The translations under genes were made by a program, and so were the position numbers. From Cyclobacteriaceae bacterium (GTDB lineage Bacteria; Bacteroidota; Bacteroidia; Cytophagales; Cyclobacteriaceae): a stretch of DNA of 64,000 nucleotides. Below are positions 1-9,325 of the stretch, piece by piece; within the stretch, counting starts at the first letter, position 1, and every line of letters starts with the position of its first letter. The stretch is from positions 62,001 through 126,000 of the forward strand of contig JALHOT010000004.1 in the NCBI GenBank assembly GCA_022842845.1, read 5' to 3'. The notes beneath the pieces were generated by a model that saw only the letters and a list, made by a program, of their open reading frames with translations, searched no databases and was not told the origin of the DNA.

Positions 1-150
1 ACAGGTGAGGCCCTTTACTCCTTTGGCAAGGAGGGCACTGATACAATTTTCAGGAATACCACTTAGGCCAAAGCCGCCCAGCATGAGCACGGCATTGTCA
101 GCGATATCGCGCACCGCTTCATTGGCATCTTTTACAACTTTATTGATCAT
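1..150 (-). CDS. 3-oxoacid CoA-transferase subunit A, N-terminal part
   Basis: The visible 50 codons run off the left edge of the window. They start at an ATG (148-150) and carry the N-terminal pattern of CoA-transferase family I alpha subunits: a short start, then [12 protein letters not shown], which is the glycine-rich loop of SCOT/AtoD-type subunits. These enzymes move CoA from succinyl-CoA or acetyl-CoA to an acetoacetate-like acid in the cytoplasm, together with a beta subunit that should lie just outside the window. The start lies 20 bases after the ribF stop, so it is probably the last visible gene of the ftsX-ribF operon. Substrate cannot be told from this fragment. Confidence 0.85.
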   Translation of the reverse strand, partial: MINKVVKDANEAVRDIADNAVLMLGGFGLSGIPENCISALLAKGVKGLTC

Positions 151-170
151 ATAGGTAAGATGGTAATGTT

Positions 171-1097
171 TTACTGTAATAAACGAAGCGCTTCTATTTT
201 GTCGAGGGCCAGTTGCCGGCTCAAACCTTCCAGGTCACTGAACTTGCTATCGCTGCGGATAAGGTGATGGAAGGAGACGGTAATGGCATCTCCATAAATG
301 TCTTTATTAAAATCAAAGATATTCACTTCTATGTTACGCTTGGTGCCATGCACCGTTGGGCGGTTGCCAATGTAGAGCATGCCTTTATAAACAGTATGTT
401 GGTAGTTGACCGTAACGGCATAAATGCCATCGGCCGGCACCAGTTTAAACTTGCTGTCCATTTCTATGTTGGCTGTGGGAAAGCCCAGCAGTCGCCCAAG
501 TTTATCGCCCGGTACTACGCGTCCGGTGAGCTGGTAGGCGCTGCCCAGAAAGTGATTGGCTACATCAATAGCTCCGCTCTCGAGTGCCTTCCTGATTTTG
601 GTAGAACTAACGCCTACATTGTCTATGTCTTGTCTGGATATCTCTTCCACCTCGAAGCCATAGTGTGGTGCGTTGAGCTTGAGTTGTTCAAAGCTGCCTT
701 CTCTGTTTTTACCAAAGTGATGGTCATACCCGATCACTAGTTTTCTGGTGCCAATGCGTTTGACGAGTATATCGGTGATAAAAGCTTCTGAGCTCATCTG
801 TGAAAACTCTTTGGTAAAGGGAATGCGCACCAGGTGTTGCACGCCTTGTTGTCGCAAGCGTTCAGCTTTCTCTTCAAAAGTATTGAGTAGTTTGAGGCTT
901 TCATCTTCCGGTTGTAGTACTAAACGCGGATGAGGCCAAAAGGTAATCACGACTGTTTCGCCCTTGTGCTGGCGGGCTATTTCGTGCAAGCGACTGAGTA
1001 TCTTTTGATGTCCCAGGTGTACACCATCGAAAGTGCCGCTGGTAACCACTGCAAAGGGGAGGGTAGAGAAGTCGTCTATGCCATGGTAAATCTTCAT
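171..1097 (-). CDS. ribF: Bifunctional riboflavin kinase / FAD synthetase
   Basis: RibF makes FMN from riboflavin and then FAD from FMN. The N-terminal nucleotidyltransferase domain shows [11 protein letters not shown] near residues 21-31 with the HxGH-type nucleotide site. The C-terminal half shows the flavokinase motif GFPTANI and GIYAV. The length of 308 residues is normal for the family. I chose the ATG at 1095-1097 rather than the TTG two codons upstream, since it opens directly into the conserved MKIYHG region. It follows truB by 12 bases and is read in the same operon. Confidence 0.96.
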   Translation of the reverse strand: MKIYHGIDDFSTLPFAVVTSGTFDGVHLGHQKILSRLHEIARQHKGETVVITFWPHPRLVLQPEDESLKLLNTFEEKAERLRQQGVQHLVRIPFTKEFSQMSSEAFITDILVKRIGTRKLVIGYDHHFGKNREGSFEQLKLNAPHYGFEVEEISRQDIDNVGVSSTKIRKALESGAIDVANHFLGSAYQLTGRVVPGDKLGRLLGFPTANIEMDSKFKLVPADGIYAVTVNYQHTVYKGMLYIGNRPTVHGTKRNIEVNIFDFNKDIYGDAITVSFHHLIRSDSKFSDLEGLSRQLALDKIEALRLLQ

Positions 1098-1109
1098 ACA
1101 CAAATGTAT

Positions 1110-1790
1110 CTATTCCTGCGCTTGTGGAGGAGCCAGAGGCATGACTTCATCAGGGCTCAGGGCTTCTGCCAGGGTATACGGACCAATACGCGTACGACAC
1201 AAAGCGGATAGATAGGCGCCTACGCCCAGGGCTTCGCCTACATCGCGTGCCAGGCTTCTGATGTAGGTACCTTTAGAACACACCACCCTGAAATCGATGC
1301 GCGGTAAATCTATGTTGACCACTTCAAAGATTTTGATTTCTACTTCGCGTTTCTTCAATTCGGTTACCTCACCGGCTCGGGCCAGTTCGTACGCACGTTT
1401 ACCATTTACTTTGATGGCTGAGTGAAGCGGAGGACTTTGCTGAATGATGCCGGTAAATTGTTGTATGGCTTGTTGTATGGCCTCAGGACTGATATGTGAG
1501 ATCTCCACAGGGTCAGTAACAGGTGTCTCCAGATCAAAGGAGGGAGTGGTCTGACCAATCACCAAGCTTCCGGTGTATTCTTTCTCCATGCCCATGAAGT
1601 CGTTGATCTTCTTGGTCATTTTACCGGTGCAGATAATAAGCAGGCCGGTAGCCAGTGGATCTAAGGTGCCGGCATGGCCTATCTTTTTTATTTTGAGTTT
1701 ATAGCGCAGTTTTTTAACCGCATCGAAGGATGTCCAGCGCAAGGGCTTGTTGATGAGTAAAACTTGTCCGGCTTGTTCAGCGCTTTGCAT
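1110..1790 (-). CDS. truB: tRNA pseudouridine(55) synthase
   Basis: TruB converts U55 in the T-loop of tRNAs to pseudouridine. The catalytic aspartate sits in GHAGTLDPLATGLL at about residue 44, preceded by the KPLRWTSFDAV motif. At 226 residues it lacks the long C-terminal PUA region of the E. coli enzyme, as is usual in Bacteroidota. Its ATG shares one base with the TAA stop of uppP (TAATG at 1792-1788), which suggests translational coupling. Confidence 0.96.
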   Translation of the reverse strand: MQSAEQAGQVLLINKPLRWTSFDAVKKLRYKLKIKKIGHAGTLDPLATGLLIICTGKMTKKINDFMGMEKEYTGSLVIGQTTPSFDLETPVTDPVEISHISPEAIQQAIQQFTGIIQQSPPLHSAIKVNGKRAYELARAGEVTELKKREVEIKIFEVVNIDLPRIDFRVVCSKGTYIRSLARDVGEALGVGAYLSALCRTRIGPYTLAEALSPDEVMPLAPPQAQE

Positions 1791-2581
1791 TACACAATAG
1801 AAAGTTCCACACCACTGTATAGCAATATCAGGATGATAACACCCAGGATAATACGATAGTAACCGAATATTTTAAAGCCATTGCGTGTTAAGAAGCTGAT
1901 GAAAGCACGAATAGCAAGTAATGCCACAATAAAGGCCACCACATTGCCAATGGCAAGCAGCATGATCTCTTCTCCTCCAAAGCGCGCACCACTATCGAAG
2001 TACTTATACATTTTATACAAAGTGGCAGCTGCCATGGTTGGCACCGCCAGGAAGAAGGAGAATTCTGCAGCAGCCTTTTTATTGAGTCCCTGGGCGAGGC
2101 CGCCAATGATGGTTGCAGCCGAGCGCGAAACTCCAGGGATCATGGCAATAACCTGGAAGAAGCCAATGCGTATAGCCGTGAAGTGGTTGATGGCTTTATC
2201 GCTGGCTTCATTTTGCTCAAATACTTTGTCGATGAATAGGAAGAAGAGCCCCCCAACAATCAGCATGTAAGCAACAATATCCACGCGTTCCAGCAGCTGG
2301 TCGATGTAGTCGTTGAATAAATAGCCGATGATAGCAGCGGGTAAAAAAGCGAGGAAGAGTTTGATATAGAAGTCGAAGGTTTGAAAGAAGCGTTTCCAAT
2401 ACAAAACAATCACCGACAGGATAGCTCCGAACTGTATGGCCACGGTAAACATTTTGGTGAAGGGATCTGAGGCGATGCCCATCACAGAAGAACCAATAAT
2501 CATGTGGCCGGTAGAAGATACAGGAAGAAACTCAGTGAGGCCTTCAATAATGGCCAGTACAATGGCGTGGAATATCTCCAT
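1790..2581 (-). CDS. uppP: Undecaprenyl-diphosphatase UppP/BacA
   Basis: This integral membrane phosphatase removes a phosphate from undecaprenyl diphosphate, recycling the lipid carrier for peptidoglycan and O-antigen synthesis. Family motifs are clear: [15 protein letters not shown] near residues 14-28 and PGVSRSAAT near the middle, and there are about seven or eight hydrophobic segments. I chose the ATG at 2579-2581, because homologues start at MEIFHAI; an upstream non-ATG extension overlaps the DUF3098 gene. The stop overlaps the truB start by one base. Confidence 0.96.
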   Translation of the reverse strand: MEIFHAIVLAIIEGLTEFLPVSSTGHMIIGSSVMGIASDPFTKMFTVAIQFGAILSVIVLYWKRFFQTFDFYIKLFLAFLPAAIIGYLFNDYIDQLLERVDIVAYMLIVGGLFFLFIDKVFEQNEASDKAINHFTAIRIGFFQVIAMIPGVSRSAATIIGGLAQGLNKKAAAEFSFFLAVPTMAAATLYKMYKYFDSGARFGGEEIMLLAIGNVVAFIVALLAIRAFISFLTRNGFKIFGYYRIILGVIILILLYSGVELSIV

Positions 2582-2612
2582 GACAACTGATAAAAAAACA
2601 ATAAGGTACAGA

Positions 2613-2816
2613 CTACTTTTTAGGCGTATATAGGATGGACACAATGCCCATGATAAAACCGGCCATCACCACAATTGGTCCCAGGGTAATGCCCAGGAAT
2701 CCAAAGCCAAAGGGTTCCGAATCAATCGACATGATGATGAAACCCAGCACCAGTGTAAGGATGCCGGCAATCATCAGTTGGTAATTCTTTTTGCTGAAAG
2801 GAAGTTTTGATTCCAC
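2613..2816 (-). CDS. DUF3098 small membrane protein
   Basis: A 67-residue protein with two hydrophobic segments (about 14-31 and 38-60). It matches the DUF3098 pattern: a basic N-terminus, then LVLGFIIMS, then a Gly/Phe-rich turn and a second helix. Function is unknown. It sits between ftsX and uppP, its conserved position in Bacteroidota, which hints at a role in cell-envelope assembly or division. The apparent start is GTG (2814-2816), 25 bases after the ftsX stop. Confidence 0.88.
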   Translation of the reverse strand: MESKLPFSKKNYQLMIAGILTLVLGFIIMSIDSEPFGFGFLGITLGPIVVMAGFIMGIVSILYTPKK

Positions 2817-2841
2817 GGTGTATGCTGTTTAAGGTATAAGA

Positions 2842-3726
2842 TTAAAACAATTCATCTAACGACAAGTGTAAGTACTTGCGTATAGAGAAGTAAGAGCTGA
2901 TGACGGCAATGAGAAGCCCGGTGAGGGCCATGCTGCCGGCCAGCATCATAAACTGTTCCTGATTGTGGAGCAGGGTAAGGTCTTCTATTTCAGTTTGCGC
3001 ATAACGAATAACGGCAAAGAGCAAAACGATGGCGATGAAAGCGCCTGCTAAACCCAAAGCTGCAGCCCTGAGCAGGAAAGGTCGCTGAATAAATCCTTGC
3101 CTGGCACCTACCAGTTGCATGGAGCGGATAAGAAAGCGCTGTGAGAAAAGGGCAATGCGCATGGTGTTGTTGATAAGCAGGATTACAGTGAGCAAGAGTA
3201 AACTGGCCAGCCCGAGCAAGATCAAACCGATCTTACGGATGTTTTGGTTGATGGATTCAATCAGTCCTTCAACATAAGAAGCCTGGAATACACCATTTAT
3301 TTTCTCTAACTCTTTTTTAATTTTTTCTATCTCTGCTTTCGAATGAAAGGTTGGATCTATGGAGAGCAGGTAAGCATCTTTGAGGGGATTGTCACCAATA
3401 AACTTGGTGAAGTCTTCTCCCGTTTCACCGATAAACTTTTTTGCGGCTTCGTCTTTCGATATGTAGGCGATCCCTTTGTTGTCACTTTGTTGGTTAACAA
3501 AGTTCATCGAGAGGATCTTGTTCTCTATTTGCAGACGCTGTGTCTCAGTAAGGTTGCTGTTGAGGTATATCTGCATTTTTACATTGTCCCTTACTACTCG
3601 CTCTAATTGAATGGAGTAGATGATGAGCAGACCGAATAGGCCTATCACAAAGAGAGCCAGCGTTATGCTTACGATGACGCCCAACGTTGGGTAACTGCCC
3701 AGCTTTCTGCTCGAAGTATACTTCAT
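2842..3726 (-). CDS. ftsX: Cell division protein FtsX (permease-like)
   Basis: FtsX is the membrane half of the FtsE-FtsX complex, which controls peptidoglycan hydrolases at the septum. The sequence has one N-terminal helix (TLGVIVSITLALFVIGLFG), a periplasmic domain of about 140 residues and three C-terminal helices, the FtsX plan. I chose the ATG at 3724-3726 over the ATG at 3754-3756 and a TTG at 3760-3762, because a strong promoter lies between them: the TTG is its -33 element. The protein is then 294 residues. It opens the operon running to ribF and beyond. No ftsE is next to it, which is usual in this phylum. Confidence 0.9.
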   Translation of the reverse strand: MKYTSSRKLGSYPTLGVIVSITLALFVIGLFGLLIIYSIQLERVVRDNVKMQIYLNSNLTETQRLQIENKILSMNFVNQQSDNKGIAYISKDEAAKKFIGETGEDFTKFIGDNPLKDAYLLSIDPTFHSKAEIEKIKKELEKINGVFQASYVEGLIESINQNIRKIGLILLGLASLLLLTVILLINNTMRIALFSQRFLIRSMQLVGARQGFIQRPFLLRAAALGLAGAFIAIVLLFAVIRYAQTEIEDLTLLHNQEQFMMLAGSMALTGLLIAVISSYFSIRKYLHLSLDELF

Positions 3727-3732
3727 GACTTC

Positions 3733-3762
3733 CAAAGGTATAGTTTTTAGAAGCATGCTCAA
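3733..3762 (-). promoter_or_regulatory. Promoter of the ftsX operon
   Basis: On the minus strand TTG (3762-3760) is followed after 19 bases by TACCTTTG (3740-3733), a perfect match to the Bacteroidota housekeeping promoter (TTTG/TTG, N19-21, TAnnTTTG). Transcription would begin about five bases downstream, at or just before the ATG at 3726, giving a leaderless or nearly leaderless message. Confidence 0.75.
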
Positions 3763-3773
3763 GCCTTCTGCAT

Positions 3774-3799
3774 AAAAAAAAGGGCCTCTAAGCCCTTTT
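3774..3799 (-). terminator. Intrinsic terminator after the anti-sigma gene
   Basis: Read on the minus strand, AAAAGGGC and GCCCTTTT form a stem around a six-base loop, followed by a run of T. It lies 11 bases beyond the stop of the anti-sigma gene and just upstream of the ftsX promoter, so it separates the two units. Confidence 0.85.
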
Positions 3800-3809
3800 G
3801 ATGTGTTGA

Positions 3810-4679
3810 TTAGTTCTTGGTTCTGTACTGCCTTAGTTTATTGAGCAGGGCCGGATCTTGCACGGGTGCCAGGGCAGTGGTTTTATCGGTCTCTTTCAGG
3901 TAGTAATAGGTCTTTTTGTAATACAGGAAAGCTGTGCGCTTGTTGTCGCTGAAGAATTCCAGTATTTCAAATAGGTTCTTTTCGAAAGGACCGTACAGAA
4001 GGAGTGCATCATTTTCCAGTTGATAGTGAAAAGTGTGTCTGCGACTGGTGGAATCAACCGTAACAGCGATACTTGCCTTAAAGGAGGTACTGATATCATC
4101 AATGGCTAGGATATCGTTCTCAGATGGTTCTGTTGATCCGTTCTGCAAATCTTCGGATGGATCAAACACCTTGATTTTATCGGCAATGGGTGCTGGGGTC
4201 ACCGTTTTCTTTGCCTTCTTTTTTGTGCTGGTACTTTTACTTACCTCTTTCTTAACGGTTGACGCTTCCGCAACGATAGTCTGTTCTGGAGTATTGGTTA
4301 TGGTGGTAGGGGCTGGTGCAAGGATGGCCTCAGCTGAGTCAGCTTGTGTAGGTGTTACAGTATTGACTTCCTGCTGCGTATTTGATAATAAATAGATGGC
4401 CGTACCGATCACCGCGGCTACGCCAACACCTACGAGTGTTTTGGTAAGCAGTGCATTTGTATTACCCGGAATACTGCTGATAGGCACGTTGTTGAGCATG
4501 CCCTTTAGCTCGGCCGCCCGTGCTTGCCGAATCGATGTGATCAGGGCTTGTTGCATAGCCATGCTTTGCTGTAGAGCAGGGTCGGCTTGTATCTTTTGTT
4601 CAAAAGCAGCACGCTCCTCTGCTGGCATTCTATTGGCCAGGTAGTCGTCTAGTAATTCAAAATCTCTTTCTGCTGCCAT
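3810..4679 (-). CDS. Probable membrane anti-sigma factor
   Basis: A 289-residue protein four bases after an ECF sigma gene. The N-terminal 60 residues (ELLDDYLANRMPAEERAAFEQ) resemble the short helical sigma-binding domains of Bacteroidota anti-sigma factors, without the HxxxCxxC zinc motif. One transmembrane helix lies near residues 78-98. It is followed by a Thr/Ala/Lys-rich linker and a C-terminal periplasmic domain of about 110 residues that I do not recognise. The likely role is to hold the sigma factor at the membrane and release it on an envelope signal. The pairing is inferred from order and topology. Confidence 0.75.
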   Translation of the reverse strand: MAAERDFELLDDYLANRMPAEERAAFEQKIQADPALQQSMAMQQALITSIRQARAAELKGMLNNVPISSIPGNTNALLTKTLVGVGVAAVIGTAIYLLSNTQQEVNTVTPTQADSAEAILAPAPTTITNTPEQTIVAEASTVKKEVSKSTSTKKKAKKTVTPAPIADKIKVFDPSEDLQNGSTEPSENDILAIDDISTSFKASIAVTVDSTSRRHTFHYQLENDALLLYGPFEKNLFEILEFFSDNKRTAFLYYKKTYYYLKETDKTTALAPVQDPALLNKLRQYRTKN

Positions 4680-4683
4680 TGTA

Positions 4684-5244
4684 TTAATCCAGGAAATCTT
4701 GCTCGCTGTATTGTGATTTCACTAATTCATCAAGCTTTTGTTTACACTTATATTTTTTTGTTTTGGCGGTATCAGTATTAGCAAAGCCAAGTTTGTCGGC
4801 AATCTCCTGCATGGAAAGTTCATCGAAGTAATAATACATCAACACTTTCTTACAGGTTTCTCCTAATTGTTCAATACAACGCGCAATTATCTTTTCTTTT
4901 TCAGCCGATTCAGTGTCCAGCACTACCGGCATATCTTTTTCTTCATGTGAGAGACGCTTCTTTCGATCAAGCTCTTTTCTCCACAGATTTTGGCAAATGC
5001 TGTAGATGTATGTGCTGATCTTGGATGTCATGACCAGGTTGCCTGACGTACACTTTTGCCAGAATACGATTAAAGCCTCCTGATAAATGTCGCGAGCCTC
5101 TTCTTCAGTACCACTGTTGGTGATTACCATTTTGGTCATCATGCGGTAGTACTTTTTGTAGAGATATTCCAGAGCCTTTTCGTCACCGCCCTTAATGCGG
5201 TCAAAAACCTCTGTTTCGCTCATCTCAGTCGACTTAAATGCCAT
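4684..5244 (-). CDS. ECF-type RNA polymerase sigma factor
   Basis: A 186-residue sigma-70 family protein. Region 2 shows YKKYYRMM and ARDIYQEALIVFWQK (about residues 25-75). Region 4 shows CKKVLMYYYFDELSMQEIADKLGF with a helix-turn-helix (about 132-160). There is no region 1 or 3, so it belongs to the ECF group. It is transcribed with the downstream anti-sigma gene. No typical TAnnTTTG element is visible upstream, so it may be read from its own alternative promoter; that is inference. Confidence 0.92.
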   Translation of the reverse strand: MAFKSTEMSETEVFDRIKGGDEKALEYLYKKYYRMMTKMVITNSGTEEEARDIYQEALIVFWQKCTSGNLVMTSKISTYIYSICQNLWRKELDRKKRLSHEEKDMPVVLDTESAEKEKIIARCIEQLGETCKKVLMYYYFDELSMQEIADKLGFANTDTAKTKKYKCKQKLDELVKSQYSEQDFLD

Positions 5245-5299
5245 GGGCAGTATAATTGTAACCAGTTATGTAACTTTTTGCGTGTATTTGTCTGTGAAC

Positions 5300-5722
5300 C
5301 TACTTAACGGGCAGCCAGGTTTGCGTTCGATAGAAGGGTCCCAGATAGCCTCTTACCTTCAATTGATTGTTTTCAACCCATATTTTACATCTATAAACAT
5401 TCCCATTTTCCGGATCGAGTATAGTGCCTTCCGCATATTCATTGTCTGACTTTTTCAAGTCACGTATGATTTCCATGCCCATAATCTTCATTTTGTGACG
5501 GTCATCCTCTTTATCGCATGCCAAACAAATTGGATCCTGTTCTTCATTTATATCGAGGAATAACCGGATTATTTTACCATATACTTTTCCATCTTTTTCA
5601 AATATTTCTACGACAGACTTTTCTTTACCTGTTTGATCATCAATTGTTTTCCATTTATTAATAACAGGACTTTGTGCGTAACCAACTGCAGAAAAGAATA
5701 AAAATGCCAGTAGTAATCGCAT
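5300..5722 (-). CDS. Secreted DUF2147 protein
   Basis: A 140-residue protein with a signal peptide (MRLLLAFLFFSAVGYAQ, cleavage near residue 16). The mature part matches DUF2147: an early KWKT segment, VVEIFEKDGKVYGKI, a DPICLAC cysteine pair, IIRDL, GTILDPENGNVYRC, and LKVRGYLG with an aromatic C-terminus. These are small lipocalin-like beta-barrels of unknown ligand. It stands alone between the sigma gene and hppA. Confidence 0.88.
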   Translation of the reverse strand: MRLLLAFLFFSAVGYAQSPVINKWKTIDDQTGKEKSVVEIFEKDGKVYGKIIRLFLDINEEQDPICLACDKEDDRHKMKIMGMEIIRDLKKSDNEYAEGTILDPENGNVYRCKIWVENNQLKVRGYLGPFYRTQTWLPVK

Positions 5723-5749
5723 ACTTGTTCGTTCGGTTGATCAAAAATA

Positions 5750-5786
5750 ACAAAAGCCCCGACAATTGCTTGTCGAGGCTTTTGTA
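5750..5786 (-). terminator. Terminator of the pyrophosphatase gene
   Basis: An imperfect stem: CAAAAGCC plus GACAA pairs with TTGTCG plus GGCTTTTG around a TTGC loop, with T-rich sequence after it on the minus strand. It lies about 20 bases past the hppA stop and just upstream of the DUF2147 start. Confidence 0.75.
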
Positions 5787-5806
5787 TAAAAGGTACACCA
5801 ATAGAA

Positions 5807-8119
5807 TTATTGCTGTTCTACAGTCTCTTTACCTTCTTCGGCAATTTCTGCAGCCGGTGTTTCGCTGACTACTTCAATAGTAGGCTTCACCTCAGCAGTT
5901 TTAGGTTCTTTATCTAAAGCAATCAGCGGAGCGATTACCAGGGCAACCACTGACATTAATTTTAACAAGATGTTGAGAGAAGGACCAGAAGTATCTTTGA
6001 AAGGATCACCTACAGTATCACCTACCACAGCAGCCTTGTGTGGATCTGACTTCTTGTAGTACATCTGACCGTTGATTTCAACACCTTCTTCAAAGCTCTT
6101 CTTGGCATTGTCCCAGGCACCACCAGCATTAGACTGGAAGATCGCCATCAACACACCAGACACAGTGACACCAGCCAGCATACCACCCAGTGCTTCAACA
6201 CCGAAGCCTGGTAAGAAAGCTATAACAACAGGAACAACCACGGCCATTAAACCTGGCAATACCATTTCGCGGATGGCTGCTTTGGTAGAAATATCAACAC
6301 ATTTAGCATATTCTGCTTTGCCATCGGCTTCATGGAAAGTTTTCTGATCTTCGGCAGACCAGTCTTTCATTTCTTTATCACCATTCTTGCGCATTACCTC
6401 GAGGGCAGCTTTCAAAGCAGGTATGCTATTGAACTGACGCCTTACTTCCTCAATCATACTCATGGCTGCACGACCTACGGCACCCATGGCCATAGCAGAG
6501 AATACAAAAGGCAGCATACCACCTATGAACAAACCAGCCATGACATTAGCCTTCGACACGTCAATGGTTGTAAGGTTAGCTGTCGTCATGAAAGCACCAA
6601 ATAATGCAAGGGCAGTAAGCGCAGCTGAAGCAATGGCAAAACCCTTACCGATAGCGGCAGTAGTGTTACCGACAGCATCCAATTTATCCGTGCGTTGACG
6701 AACTTCTTTAGGAAGCTCAGACATTTCAGCAATACCACCAGCATTGTCAGAAATAGGTCCGTAAGCATCAACAGCTAACTGAATGCCAAGGTTTGACAAC
6801 ATACCCACCGCTGCGATAGCGATACCATACAAGCCACCAAAATGGAAGGCACCAATGATAGAAAGGGCTATGATAATAATAGGAAGTGCTGTTGACATCA
6901 TACCCACGCCTAAACCAGCGATGATGTTGGTGGCAGCACCAGTAGAAGATTGACGAACAATCGACAACACAGGCTTTTTGCCCATGGCAGTATAATACTC
7001 TGTAATAAGACCTACTAATAGCCCACCGATCAAACCAATAACTGTTGCCCAGAAAATACCCAAGGCTGTGTAATGATTCCCAAGTTCAGGATTTTCCCAT
7101 GCATACAAAGGATCTTTGAACCACCACTCAGCAGGAAGCATCTTGGTGATGATGAAGTAAGAAGCGGCAATCATTAAGGCAGAAGAAATGAATTCACCTC
7201 TGTTCAATGCTGCCTGAGGATCGCCACCTTCTTTTACTTTAACGAAGAAAGTGCCTAAGAACGACATAACAATACCTACACCTGCCAACACAAGAGGAAG
7301 TAATACAGCAGAAAGTCCATTGAAGCTATCTACAAAACCAGGCATCATAAATGCAGCGCCCAATACCATAGTACCCACGATAGAACCTACATACGATTCG
7401 AACAAGTCAGCACCCATACCAGCCACATCACCTACGTTATCGCCTACGTTATCAGCAATGGTCGCAGGGTTTAAAGGGTGATCCTCAGGAATACCGGCTT
7501 CAACTTTACCTACTAAGTCAGCACCTACGTCAGCTGCTTTGGTATAAATACCACCGCCAACGCGAGCAAATAAGGCAATAGAAGAGGCACCAAAGGAAAA
7601 TCCGGTTAACACCGTAATTACCTGATTCAGGTTGGCTTGTGTGTCAATACCAAATACCTGAGAGTAAATAATGAATAGAGAGCTTAGTCCTAAAACACCA
7701 AGACCAACCACGCCCATACCCATTACAGAGCCACCGGTAAAGGCAACCTCCAGGGCTTTACCCAATGAAGTTCGGGCAGCATTGGTAGTGCGTACATTGG
7801 CCTTGGTAGCCACGCGCATACCGATAAAACCGGCTAAGGCAGAAGTGAAAGCACCTAACACGAAGGATACTGCTACCAAGGGTGAAGAGGTTTCGCTGCT
7901 AGCGGTTAAGCCTAAAAGCACGGCTACGCAGACAACAAAAATGGCGAGTATCTTATACTCAGCTTTTAAAAAGGCCATAGCACCTTCGGCTATGTGTCCG
8001 GCAATTTTTTTCATTTTGTCAGTGCCGGCATCCTGTTTAGCAATCCAGGCGCTCTTCCATACTACGAAGAGAAGACCCAGCGCCCCGAAAACAGGCAAAG
8101 AGTACAGAACATTTTCCAT
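5807..8119 (-). CDS. hppA: Membrane-bound (K+-dependent type) pyrophosphatase
   Basis: A 770-residue polytopic protein that couples pyrophosphate hydrolysis to export of H+ and/or Na+ across the inner membrane. The substrate-site motif [11 protein letters not shown] and the acidic motif [12 protein letters not shown] are intact. The sequence [10 protein letters not shown] carries alanine where K+-independent enzymes have lysine, so by the published residue rule it is K+-dependent. Bacteroidota enzymes of this class often pump Na+ as well as H+; that cannot be settled by eye. The C-terminal 30 residues are an acidic Glu-rich tail. It is a single-gene unit with its own terminator. Confidence 0.95.
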   Translation of the reverse strand: MENVLYSLPVFGALGLLFVVWKSAWIAKQDAGTDKMKKIAGHIAEGAMAFLKAEYKILAIFVVCVAVLLGLTASSETSSPLVAVSFVLGAFTSALAGFIGMRVATKANVRTTNAARTSLGKALEVAFTGGSVMGMGVVGLGVLGLSSLFIIYSQVFGIDTQANLNQVITVLTGFSFGASSIALFARVGGGIYTKAADVGADLVGKVEAGIPEDHPLNPATIADNVGDNVGDVAGMGADLFESYVGSIVGTMVLGAAFMMPGFVDSFNGLSAVLLPLVLAGVGIVMSFLGTFFVKVKEGGDPQAALNRGEFISSALMIAASYFIITKMLPAEWWFKDPLYAWENPELGNHYTALGIFWATVIGLIGGLLVGLITEYYTAMGKKPVLSIVRQSSTGAATNIIAGLGVGMMSTALPIIIIALSIIGAFHFGGLYGIAIAAVGMLSNLGIQLAVDAYGPISDNAGGIAEMSELPKEVRQRTDKLDAVGNTTAAIGKGFAIASAALTALALFGAFMTTANLTTIDVSKANVMAGLFIGGMLPFVFSAMAMGAVGRAAMSMIEEVRRQFNSIPALKAALEVMRKNGDKEMKDWSAEDQKTFHEADGKAEYAKCVDISTKAAIREMVLPGLMAVVVPVVIAFLPGFGVEALGGMLAGVTVSGVLMAIFQSNAGGAWDNAKKSFEEGVEINGQMYYKKSDPHKAAVVGDTVGDPFKDTSGPSLNILLKLMSVVALVIAPLIALDKEPKTAEVKPTIEVVSETPAAEIAEEGKETVEQQ

Positions 8120-8144
8120 GATACGTTAGGTTTTCAGTTTACAT

Positions 8145-8191
8145 TAAAAACCACCCTCCCGATGCAATCGAGACCAGGGTGGTCTTTTTAA
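8145..8191 (-). terminator. Terminator downstream of the thioesterase / psi-like pair
   Basis: AAAAACCACCCT and AGGGTGGTCTTTTT form a 10-base-pair stem with an 18-base loop. On the minus strand it follows the 8292-8666 gene by about 100 bases and ends in a T-rich stretch. It could also act as a leader hairpin for hppA, which starts 26 bases further on. Confidence 0.6.
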
Positions 8192-8291
8192 AGCGTGGCA
8201 AAGATAGGAGAACTGACAAAACCCGCAAATACGTTTTGTTTGACTTATAAAGTTGATAATCAGATTAATGGAAAATTCAGAAATGGGGCGG

Positions 8292-8666
8292 CTAGGTAAA
8301 CATCTGCTTTAGGGCAGCCCAAAGATTCTTTTTCTTGACATCGTCCAGTAAGTATAAGGCATCAGAACTAATGAAGGTAATATTGCCCAGTTGCTGATTT
8401 TTATAGAATCCTTCGCTTTCAGTAATCACTGTACCAAAAGCAATTATTTTTGATGGGTTGTATTGACGCAAAGCAGCAAGACTTACGTTGGTGGCCTCCA
8501 GAATTGTAACCTGGTCAATAGAAACCTTCACTGAGCTAAGAATTTTATTTAAGAGAACTTTATCGCCATCGCTCATACTTGCCCAGGGTTGATTGATCAA
8601 AATCAGAGTTGTTTGGCTTGCCTGATAAATATCCTCTTGGTACAAAAACTCATATGCATTGCTCAT
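8292..8666 (-). CDS. Uncharacterised 124-residue protein, possibly DNA polymerase III psi-like
   Basis: No family was recognised with certainty. The plan is an N-terminal short helix (YEFLYQEDIY), a hydrophobic strand (TLILINQPW), a helix (DKVLLNKILSSVKV), a second strand, KIIAFG, ITFISSDA and a C-terminal helix with KKKNLWAALKQMF. This order, with SxAL before a LW-containing last helix, resembles the psi subunit (HolD) of the clamp-loader complex. It starts two bases after the thioesterase stop, so the two are co-transcribed. The psi idea rests on pattern only; a plain hypothetical protein is the fallback. Confidence 0.75.
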   Translation of the reverse strand: MSNAYEFLYQEDIYQASQTTLILINQPWASMSDGDKVLLNKILSSVKVSIDQVTILEATNVSLAALRQYNPSKIIAFGTVITESEGFYKNQQLGNITFISSDALYLLDDVKKKNLWAALKQMFT

Positions 8667-8668
8667 GC

Positions 8669-9196
8669 CTAAACTTCTTTAATATCGAAGAGTGATTTTA
8701 ATTCATTGGCTTCGCTAGGTTTCATACGACCGGCCAGAATAAGACGTAGTTGTCTTCTGCGCAAGGCGCCATTGTAGTATTCTTTTTCCTGCTCGGTTTC
8801 TGGTTCTATTTCAGGAACATCAATGGGTCTTCCGCTCTGATCGACTGCTACGAAGGTAAAGTAGGCACTATTGCTTTCTACTTTTTGACTGGCAGGAATA
8901 TCTTCTGCATCTACATCGATGCGCACTTCCATAGAAGAGTTAAAGGCACGTGTTACCCTTGCTTTTAAAGTTACTACATTTCCTAATCGTATGGGATGTT
9001 TAAACGAAATGTTGTCAACTGAGGCCGTCACCACAATTCTATTAGAATGCTTTTGTGCGGCAATGGCAGATACAATATCCATCCAATGCATCAGTCGCCC
9101 ACCCATTAGGTTATTGAGCGTATTAGTATCATTAGGTAATACTAATTCTGTCATGCTAACGAATGATTCGCTGGGAGTCTTTTTCTTTTTCGCCAT
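8669..9196 (-). CDS. Acyl-CoA thioesterase, hotdog fold (YciA/BACH type)
   Basis: Hydrolyses acyl-CoA to free fatty acid and CoA in the cytoplasm. The 175-residue sequence has the family block NTLNNLMGGRLMHWMD (about residues 24-39), with Asn24 and Asp39 in the catalytic positions of the hotdog-fold acyl-CoA hydrolases. It then has the SFKHPIRLGN and TFVAVD strands. After the hotdog domain (about 1-130) there is a charged C-terminal extension. The preferred chain length cannot be read from sequence. It is the first gene of a two-gene unit. Confidence 0.9.
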   Translation of the reverse strand: MAKKKKTPSESFVSMTELVLPNDTNTLNNLMGGRLMHWMDIVSAIAAQKHSNRIVVTASVDNISFKHPIRLGNVVTLKARVTRAFNSSMEVRIDVDAEDIPASQKVESNSAYFTFVAVDQSGRPIDVPEIEPETEQEKEYYNGALRRRQLRLILAGRMKPSEANELKSLFDIKEV

Positions 9197-9325
9197 TTTA
9201 AGTAAATGATTGAGATCCTTATTTCAGTGTCTTATTCCACAAGATTTAAAGCCCAAAATTGCATTAAAAATTTTCAGGCATTGTCATGGTTACTCAAACT
9301 TTAAAATTGAATGGTAGCCTTCACT

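Noticed and set aside
213-740. 175-codon plus-strand frame
   Set aside because: It lies antisense within ribF, has no domain pattern and follows the opposite-strand codon bias.
7671-8129. 152-codon plus-strand frame
   Set aside because: It is the complement of the strongly conserved pyrophosphatase gene and is Pro/Thr/Ala-rich, as expected for a shadow frame.
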